41,926 bases of DNA. Source: Chitinivibrionales bacterium. GTDB taxonomy: Bacteria; Fibrobacterota; Chitinivibrionia; Chitinivibrionales; JANQEN01. The position numbers and the translations under genes were made by a program. The stretch is taken from contig JANQEN010000200.1 in assembly GCA_028278335.1 (NCBI GenBank), positions 1 to 41,926 on the forward strand, given 5' to 3'. Of this stretch, positions 18,948 through 26,700 are shown piece by piece. Under the pieces are notes generated by a model that worked only from the letters and a program-made list of their open reading frames with translations, made no database searches and was not told the DNA's origin. Every line of letters begins with the position of its first letter. The stretch's first letter is position 1.

Positions 18948-21167
18948 TTATCCAGTCGCCATCTTTACAATTTCACCAACATCGACAATTAAGCTTACGT
19001 TTCCATCACTCATAATGGCACCACCGGCAACACCCTGTACATTACCAATACCATTACCAAGATTCTTTATGACCACCTGTTGCTGTCCGACAATGTCATC
19101 AATAAAGAGTCCTGCTTTCTTACCAATCATATCCTCAACTATCATGACGATACCGTCATGATACTTTTTATGCTCAGAGCCTCCATTGCCGTTAAAAAGG
19201 CTTGAAAGGCGTACCAATGTATAGAGGTTACCGCGCACCTTGATTGTGTCACCTTTTTGTAGTACGCTCTCTACTTGATCCTTAGACGGCTTAATTGATT
19301 CTATAATTGACAGGGTGGGTATGATGTACTTTTCGCTCTGAACGTTTACTACCATGCCGTCAATAATTGCCAGGGTTAAGGGAAGTTTTAGAGAAATTCG
19401 AGTACCTTTACCAAATTCAGAGTGTATTTCAACAGAACCTCGTAATGCTTCAATATTTCTTCGTACCACATCCATGCCAACCCCTCGTCCTGATACATCG
19501 GTAACGACTTTGGCAGTAGAAAACCCCGGTGCGAATATGAACCGGTACACCTCTTGATCAGTATACTGTTCACCCTCCTCTGCTACTCCCCTCTCAATTG
19601 CCTTTTTAAGTAACGTCTCTCTGTTAAGGCCCTTTCCATCATCCTCAATCTCTATAACAACACTCCCCGCTCTATGGTAGGCTCTCAAGGTTATTTTTGC
19701 CCGCGCACTCTTTTTGGCTGTTTCTCTTTCTTCATCAGACTCAATGCCGTGGTCTACAGAATTTCTTATCATGTGTACTAAGGGATCGCCAATGTTTTCA
19801 ACTACTGACTTGTCAAGTTCAGTATCCTCTCCCTCCATGACAAGGTCAATATGTTTGCCTGTTTTCTTTGATAGGTCTCTGACTAATCGCGCCATTTTTT
19901 GAAAGGTGGACTTAACCGATACCATTCGTAACGACATCGATAGCTCCTGGATCTGGCGCATGATTAGGCCTGATTGAGATACTTTTTTATCAAGTGTTCG
20001 ATCGGTAAGCTTTTTCTCAGCCATTTCTGCATATACCATTGATTGGGCAATTACAGCCTCTCCAATAGAGTCGATCAACTGATCCAATCGCTCTACCGGT
20101 ACCCGTATAGTCTCTTCAACGGACTTCTTATTTTTTGCAGCATTCTGACTTGCCAGGGCTCCCGCAACATCTCGCGGATTAATATTATTATCTTCTACTA
20201 ATATTTCTCCGACTTTACGAGGATCGCCCTCTATTTGTTTACTGACTGCATCTTCAATTTCATTTTCCTTTGCAGCACCACGTTCTATCAGGATCTCGCC
20301 AATCTTTTTATTAGATGTTTCTACCGGTTCATCAAAAGCATAGGGTGTGCTTAGCTTTTTACATATCTCCCCATAATTTTTAGGAATCATAAGAGGCTTA
20401 TCAGATAAAATTCCTTCAACACTTTGTATCAATTCTCTTAAGCAATCCATTCCCTGAAGTAAAATATCAATATGATGGGAATTTAGAATAATCTCACCTT
20501 TTCTTCCAAGATCTAAAAGATTTTCCATGCTGTGAGAGAGGGTACCCACATCAGTTAGTCCAAGAAATCCAGCAACACCTTTTATCGTATGAAAGGCTCT
20601 GAAAATGGTATTCAAATTGTCTACATTGGTGGAGTCCTCCTCAAGATCCAATAAGAGTGGTTCTGCCCCATCAAGATGCTCTCTTGACTCAGCAACAAAA
20701 TCTGCCAGTAATGCCGGGTCTCCATTAAATGTCTGCTCAGTGGCGACTTTGTTTGGTGTATCTTCCTCACGGCCTATCGATACTTCATCATCTATTAATT
20801 TCTCATTTGTCTCTTCTTCTAATGGAATGTTCTCTACTTCCTCCTCTTGACTAGCATCTTCAATTTTTTCTGTATCTAACTCTTTATTAACACTGTTTCT
20901 AAAACTTTCAGCCATCTTTTCAATGCTTTGAGAAAGTTTATTAATCCCCTTTTCAAAGGCAACTTCTTCCATTATCATATTCTCGGAAAGCTTGGCTGTT
21001 CTCTTAGCTTGTTTTTGAAAGGCTCCAGGTAAGGCGGTGTTTTCGCCAAGGAGCTTTAGATTCTTCAATATATCTGCAAGGATAGAGAGGTCAGCCTCTT
21101 CAACGAGAGGTAGCTTAGATAGAATTGCATTTAATAATTTTTCGGCCTGGCTATATTTATTTGACAT
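18948..21167 (-). CDS. cheA: CheA chemotaxis histidine kinase with N-terminal extension
   Basis: 739 residues. The first about 145 are a helical then acidic extension. The phosphotransfer domain follows at about 148-255 with phospho-His193 (FRAFHTIKG). Instead of a clear CheY-binding P2, there are two repeats of about 30 residues at 288-342 (IGEILIERG, VGEILVEDN). Dimerisation helices lie at about 350-420. The ATPase has an N-box around HMIRNSVDHGIE, IEDDGKGLN, FAPGFST and SGRGVGMDVV. The C-terminal CheW-like domain (about 600-735) has VGQQQVVIKNLG. It is the central kinase, and all catalytic motifs are intact. AGGAG precedes the ATG. Confidence 0.95.
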   Translation of the reverse strand: MSNKYSQAEKLLNAILSKLPLVEEADLSILADILKNLKLLGENTALPGAFQKQAKRTAKLSENMIMEEVAFEKGINKLSQSIEKMAESFRNSVNKELDTEKIEDASQEEEVENIPLEEETNEKLIDDEVSIGREEDTPNKVATEQTFNGDPALLADFVAESREHLDGAEPLLLDLEEDSTNVDNLNTIFRAFHTIKGVAGFLGLTDVGTLSHSMENLLDLGRKGEIILNSHHIDILLQGMDCLRELIQSVEGILSDKPLMIPKNYGEICKKLSTPYAFDEPVETSNKKIGEILIERGAAKENEIEDAVSKQIEGDPRKVGEILVEDNNINPRDVAGALASQNAAKNKKSVEETIRVPVERLDQLIDSIGEAVIAQSMVYAEMAEKKLTDRTLDKKVSQSGLIMRQIQELSMSLRMVSVKSTFQKMARLVRDLSKKTGKHIDLVMEGEDTELDKSVVENIGDPLVHMIRNSVDHGIESDEERETAKKSARAKITLRAYHRAGSVVIEIEDDGKGLNRETLLKKAIERGVAEEGEQYTDQEVYRFIFAPGFSTAKVVTDVSGRGVGMDVVRRNIEALRGSVEIHSEFGKGTRISLKLPLTLAIIDGMVVNVQSEKYIIPTLSIIESIKPSKDQVESVLQKGDTIKVRGNLYTLVRLSSLFNGNGGSEHKKYHDGIVMIVEDMIGKKAGLFIDDIVGQQQVVIKNLGNGIGNVQGVAGGAIMSDGNVSLIVDVGEIVKMATG

Positions 21168-21217
21168 TGTTTCTCCTATTACGAATTCTCATAATTTTTA
21201 GGCAATTATACAGGATA

Positions 21218-21592
21218 TTACCCCACACTCTTGGGTGTTAATATTTTATTGACTACATTACACATATCATTGATACTAAAGGGCTTTACAAAAAAGTATG
21301 CCGGGCCATAACTCCGAACCCGTCGTTCAATTTCTAATGAATCATCACTGGTAACAACTATTACTGGGACATCTATATATTTAGTACGCATACTTTCAAG
21401 GATTTGATCACCCTTCTTCCCAGGTAAATGATATTCAATAATTGCAATTTGAAAGGTCATGCGGGCAATGAGTTTTATTGCATCACTGCCATCTAAGGCT
21501 GTGAAGATTTCATACTTCTTTTTCTCAAAGGCTTCAAAAAGCACTTTCCGATAAAAGTGATCATTATCTGCTATAAGTATTCGATGTGCCAT
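21218..21592 (-). CDS. Receiver protein with substituted phospho-site (pseudo-receiver)
   Basis: About 124 residues when started at 21592 (MAHRILIADND); a longer frame reaches 21643 but adds no receiver sequence. The fold is receiver-like: LFEAFEKKKYEIF, VIVVTSDD and FFVKPFS are all in place. However, the phospho-acceptor position is Glu53 (IIEYHLPG) instead of Asp. The second residue of the acidic pair is Asn10 (D9-N10). It is therefore unlikely to be phosphorylated normally and may mimic the phosphorylated state. It is the first gene of the chemotaxis cluster, just ahead of cheA, downstream of a sigma54-like sequence. Confidence 0.85.
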   Translation of the reverse strand: MAHRILIADNDHFYRKVLFEAFEKKKYEIFTALDGSDAIKLIARMTFQIAIIEYHLPGKKGDQILESMRTKYIDVPVIVVTSDDSLEIERRVRSYGPAYFFVKPFSINDMCNVVNKILTPKSVG

Positions 21593-21647
21593 AGTGCTCT
21601 TTCTAATAATTCTATGCTCATTTTTCAAATCATATGGCACCATACAT

Positions 21648-21663
21648 TACAATTTTAGTGCCA
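21648..21663 (-). promoter_or_regulatory. Candidate sigma54 (-24/-12) promoter of the chemotaxis cluster
   Basis: On the minus strand the sequence reads TGGCACT-AAAA-TTGTA. This matches the sigma54 consensus TGGCACG-N4-TTGCW in the -24 block and in the exact spacing, but has GT instead of GC at -12. Transcription would start about 21636, roughly 45 bases before the receiver start at 21592. A small inverted repeat TATGG-CA-CCATA (21633-21644) sits at that start. Two sigma54 activator genes lie within 10 kb. Confidence 0.45.
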
Positions 21664-22119
21664 ACCTCTCTGTAGCCAGTGTTTATAAGCCTCACGAGCA
21701 ATTTGGTTCATCTAGCATTCTTTTATCATTTGTAAAAGCGTATACTTTCTACTACACCTTTCATCAAAGAAAGGGACTTTTCTTGTATCACAGTGCAATT
21801 TTTCTTTATATAATGTGACGATACAAATAGGGGCTTCCCGTAAGAGACAATGTGCTGACACTGCTATTTTTTTGTAAACCAACTAGTTATCTAAATAGAG
21901 CGGAACACTGTTTTTTAATCTCCAAAATGATCCCCAAGAAAATCAGCAGTAATGATGATGGGCAGAATAAAAGTGTATCCCAAAAGCTACACACAAGGTG
22001 ACAAATTTTGTGCACTTAAGGAAAAGGTACCTCAATCTATTGATATCATTTCAAATAATGGAAATCGATGAAATGTGTAGCATAAATGATACAGTTTAGT
22101 TTAAATGGCAAACAGAGGA
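21664..22119. other. Intergenic region without a recognised gene
   Basis: About 455 bp between the chemotaxis cluster and the activator gene, both on the minus strand. No convincing coding frame was found: short frames lack a ribosome-binding site. It probably holds binding sites for the sigma54 activator ahead of the promoter at 21648-21663. I saw no clear pair of enhancer palindromes, and no terminator after the stop at 22120. Confidence 0.4.
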
Positions 22120-23508
22120 CTACATTTTATTTACCCTAAAATCATCGGAAGAGAGACCAAGCTTTTTTATTTTTTTAACCAAATTAGGTCGATGCATCCC
22201 CGATGCTCTGGAGGCTTGGGAAATGTTGCCTCGATACTTTTCAAGCAGGTTGGTAAAATAGTCTAATTCAAACTCTCTTAATACGCGCAATTTTTCATCG
22301 CTATAGGAACTTGCTGCATTAACATCCTTTTGACCTTCTATGAGCACCGATTTGACATCGGTACTATTAATTCTCTTCTTGCCCATTGATGTGTGACACA
22401 AGAGATTAATGGTCTGTTTCAACTCACGAACATTACCTTGCCAGTCGTTCTCCACAAGGCAAGCCATTGCATCAGCGGTTATCTGCTTTGGGCAGCGGGA
22501 ATCGTTTTTTGATTTGATATCCATTATGTTCTGGACAATGGTAGGAATATCCTGTTTGTGTTCCTTTAGTGGCTCTGTTTGGATTACAACACCTAGCCGG
22601 AAAAAGAAGTCTTCTCGAAAGGTCCCCTCTTTAGCCATTGCCTTAAGGTCTCTGTTAGTTGCAGTAACAAGTCGAATGTTTGCTTTTTTAGGAACGGTTT
22701 CTCCTATACGTAAATACTCACCACTTTCCAAGACACGAAGTAATTTAGCCTGAACATTGAGGGATAGTTCACCTATCTCATCTAAAAAAAGAGTCGAGCC
22801 ATCTGCTGCTGCTATAATACCATTCTTATCACGATAGGCACCGGTAAAGGCACCCCTAATATGACCGAAAAACTCAGCCTCTTCAAGATGCTTGGGAATT
22901 GCAGAGCAGTTGAGTGCTACTATGGGATTTTTATTCCGGGGACTTAGGTTATGCAAAGCATTGGCAATGACCTCTTTTCCAGTACCAGAGGGTCCTTGAA
23001 TAAGTACGGCAAACTCTCCTGAAGCAAAATTTTTAATTTTCTTTCTTAATTCAAAGAGATATTGTGAGGATCCAAGAAGCCCAAGATTCTCAGTACTGTT
23101 GATGGTATCTTTTAGGTCTAAGCTTTCAATGTTTCGATTCCGTTTCTCAAGACCCTTTACTACTGAATAGCGTATTTGTTCTGTACTAAAGGGTTTGGTA
23201 AGAAAGGAATCTACCTCCATCTCTTCCAACTCCTTAATACAATCTTCTCCGGGATATGCAGTAATTACGATTGAGGGAATATAGGGATAGTCTCTCCGTA
23301 GGAACTTAATAAGATCCAATCCAGTTCCACCGGGCATCTGGAGGTCGGTTATCAATAGATCAATCTGCTCTTTTTTAACGACTTGCTTTGCATCCTGGAT
23401 ATTATCTACTGTAAAGGTTTCAAACCCCTTAGATGTAAGAGCATCCACAATATATTTGCATATTAATTTGTCATCATCGACGATTAATATTTTTGAGTCA
23501 GTATACAT
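22120..23508 (-). CDS. NtrC-family sigma54-dependent response regulator
   Basis: 462 residues in three domains. The receiver (1-120) has D11-D12, Asp55 and LTKPF. The AAA+ domain (about 145-380) has Walker A GPSGTGKE, the sigma54-contact loop GAFTGA, Walker B LFLDEIGE and arginine-finger region FREDFFFRL. A Fis-type helix-turn-helix closes the protein (GNISQASRASGMHRPNLVKKIKKLG). It should activate sigma54 RNA polymerase when phosphorylated. It is transcribed toward the chemotaxis cluster and away from the multi-PAS kinase, with a 233 bp shared intergenic region. Target genes are not proven; the cluster it points at is the obvious candidate. Confidence 0.93.
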   Translation of the reverse strand: MYTDSKILIVDDDKLICKYIVDALTSKGFETFTVDNIQDAKQVVKKEQIDLLITDLQMPGGTGLDLIKFLRRDYPYIPSIVITAYPGEDCIKELEEMEVDSFLTKPFSTEQIRYSVVKGLEKRNRNIESLDLKDTINSTENLGLLGSSQYLFELRKKIKNFASGEFAVLIQGPSGTGKEVIANALHNLSPRNKNPIVALNCSAIPKHLEEAEFFGHIRGAFTGAYRDKNGIIAAADGSTLFLDEIGELSLNVQAKLLRVLESGEYLRIGETVPKKANIRLVTATNRDLKAMAKEGTFREDFFFRLGVVIQTEPLKEHKQDIPTIVQNIMDIKSKNDSRCPKQITADAMACLVENDWQGNVRELKQTINLLCHTSMGKKRINSTDVKSVLIEGQKDVNAASSYSDEKLRVLREFELDYFTNLLEKYRGNISQASRASGMHRPNLVKKIKKLGLSSDDFRVNKM

Positions 23509-23741
23509 AGAAAAAGCATAACCCAGTTCAATGAGGGCGATTTTTTGATAATGGTACCATGATAAAATGAGTAATGCAAGTTTATATGCTTTGCGGCAAT
23601 TTTACACCACTATTTTAAAACTTCGATTCACTTTTTAAGTACTCTATCTTACAATTAAAGAGCTATTCTCGATACTGATTCCTTCCCCCAAGATACCAAT
23701 GAATAGTGAATATGATTTAAACATTAATAGGGATTTGTTTT

Positions 23742-26700
23742 ATGAACTATGAGACAATGACAAAGTCACAACTCATTGATGAGATTCGTCAGCTGGAAAT
23801 GAAGATTAGTTCGCTACCCATTGGTGATGGTAAAGATGACGCATGCCAATCAGTTAGTAAAAAATTTCTGTCAGAGGAGAAGTTCTCCAAGGTTTTCCAT
23901 TCGAGCCCAGATTATATCTCAATCACATCGCTTACCGATGGTACTATTGTTGACATAAATGAAGGTATAGTGCGCGATTTTTATTATACCCGTGATGAGA
24001 TTATCGGCAAACCAATCACAGAGCTCAGCCTTTATACCAACCTTAAAAACCGGGATACATTTGTTGAATTAATCAGTAAGAATGGGACAGTCAGAGACTT
24101 TGAGACAACCTTCAATACAAAATCAGGAGAAAAGATTAATTGTATTCTCAATGCGGAAATCATCGAATTACAGGGTGAAAAGTATATCGTTACGGTGACT
24201 CGTGACATCACCGAAAAAAAGAAAAACGAAGAAGCACTAAGAGAGAGTGAAGCCAAGTTTCGATCTCTTATTCAGAGTGCTCCCACAGTTGTTCTCTATC
24301 TTTCTCCTGATTATAGGATCCTTGAGTTTAATGCAGAAGCAGAAAAGCTCTATGGAAAACAAAGGGACGACGTTATTGGAAAAGACTACCTTACTCTCTT
24401 TCTGCCAAAACATGAAATAGATAGAGTTAAAAAGGATATTGACAAAGTAATCAATGGGAAACCGACTCGAGATTTTGAGAATTATGTTATTTCCCATGAT
24501 GGCTCCAGTAGATTGTTACGTTGGAATGTAAACCGAGTTATAGATTCCAAAGAAAGCGTAGCTGGTGTAATTTGTACAGGGCTCGATATCACTGATAAGA
24601 GAAAAACTGAGGAGGAATTGAGACAGACCCAGGATCTTTTGCTTGCCTCTATTGAGCAGAGTCAAGCAGGTATAATTATTGCCGATGTGCCAGATGGGAA
24701 TATTCGCATTGCCAACAGCGCAGCGTTGGGTATCCGTGGTGAGTCGAAGGCTCCCTTAACAGATATACCCATAGAAGAGCATCCACAAAACTGGGAATGC
24801 TACTATCCTGACGGCAAACCCTATGCACCGGAAAACCTCCCCCTCTCCCGAGCTATTTTAAAAGGAGAGTCACCGCAAAATGTGGAAGTGATTATCCGTC
24901 GCTCCGGATCTGAAGATCGATGGGTGCTTGCCAATGCATCACCAATTCGCAACCAAAGTGCTGACATCACTGCCGGGGTTGTGGTCTTTCAGGACATTAC
25001 AGACCGTAAAAACACCGAACAATGGCTACAGGTTGCAAACCAGCAATTGACAGCCAGTAATGAACAGCTCATCGCGAGCGAGAGTCAACTTCGGGCAGCA
25101 AACCAACAGCTCATTGCAAACCAGGAAGCGCTGCAGGAGAGTAAGGAAAAATATCGCAATCTTTATATACATGCTCAGACTGGATTAGCGCGATCACGTA
25201 TCAAAGATGGAACCTTAATGAATTGCAATGAAAAATTCGCTGAAATTCTCGGATATCCATCCATAGAGGAATGTATTAAAAACTATACAGCAGAGAAACA
25301 CTACAAAAATTTATCTGATCGTAAAGTGCTTTTCCGTCAACTAAAAGAATCGGGTGAAGTAAAGAGGTTTCAAACAGAGGCTGTTCGAGTTGACAAAACG
25401 GTGAGATGGGTAGAATTATCCACCAAGATTATACCGGGCGTCGATTATTTAGAGAGTGTGTTTATCGACATCCATGACAAGAAAGTGGTAGAGGAGGCAC
25501 TGCTGGAAAGTGAAGAGCGATATCGGACTATCTCCCAGGCAGCTTTTGAGGGACTTGTCATAACTGAAAAAGGGCTTTTCAAGGATGCAAACCACGCCTT
25601 CCTCGAAACCTTTGGTTATACAAATGAGGAATTGCTCGACCAACCGGTCATGAATCTTGTCGCACCGGAACATCGGGAAATGGTAAAAGAACGGATTGTG
25701 TCTGGCTATGAAGAGGCTTATGAGCATAAAGCGCTTACTAAGGATGGGACGATCATTGACATTGAGGTAAGACCACGGACTATGGAACATGGTGGGAAAA
25801 CTATGAGGTACACCGCTATTCGTGATATTACTGAACGAAAGGAAGCCGAAAGGCAATTGCAAGAAAGAGAACGCACATTAAGCGCCCTCCTTAATGCACC
25901 TACCGAATCGGCAATACTGGTCGATCCCGATGGAACAATTCTTGCCATCAATGAGGTCGGTGCACAGAGGCTTCGAAAGAGCGTCGATGACCTTCTCGGT
26001 CTTGACATCTATTCATATCTTCCTCCTGATCTAGCAACATCAAGAAAAATATTTGGCGACCAGGTCATCCAAACTGGTAAATCAGTCCGGTTTGAAGATC
26101 ATCGAGGAGAAACCTATTTCGATAATAACATCTATCCTGTATTTGATGCTAATGGGAACGTATCAACGCTTGCAATTTATGCACGAGATATAACGGACGC
26201 TAAGCGCACGGAGCAGGAAAAAGCCCGCCTGATAGACATACTTGAATCAACGAGCGATTTTGTATCAATGGCATCTATGGATAAGAAACTTACCTATCTG
26301 AATAAAGCTGGCCGAATGATGCTTGGATGGGATGAAAATGAAAATATTGAGGGTAAAGAAATTGCAATGGTCCATCCTCAGTGGGCTACCGATATTATCG
26401 GTAATAAAGCGATTCCGACAGCACTCAAAGATGGTATTTGGTATGGCGAAACGGCCCTTCAAGGAATAGGGGCAAAGGAAATTCCCTGCTCACAAATTAT
26501 AATGGCTCACAAAGGAACCACCAATGGAAAGCCAGAATACCTTTCCACAATAATCAGGGACATCACCGAACTCAAGCAAGCTGAAGCGAGGTTAAAACAG
26601 GAGAAAAAGCTTACCCAGCAATACTTGGATGTAGCCGGTGTTATGCTTATTGCAATAAACAAAAACCAGGAAATTACACTTATCAACCGCAAGGGGTGTG

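Noticed and set aside
23509..23741. Search for a sigma54 promoter in the divergent region between the activator and the multi-PAS kinase
   Set aside because: TGGTACC is present near 23553, but no TTGC-like block lies at the right distance on either strand, so no promoter is called.
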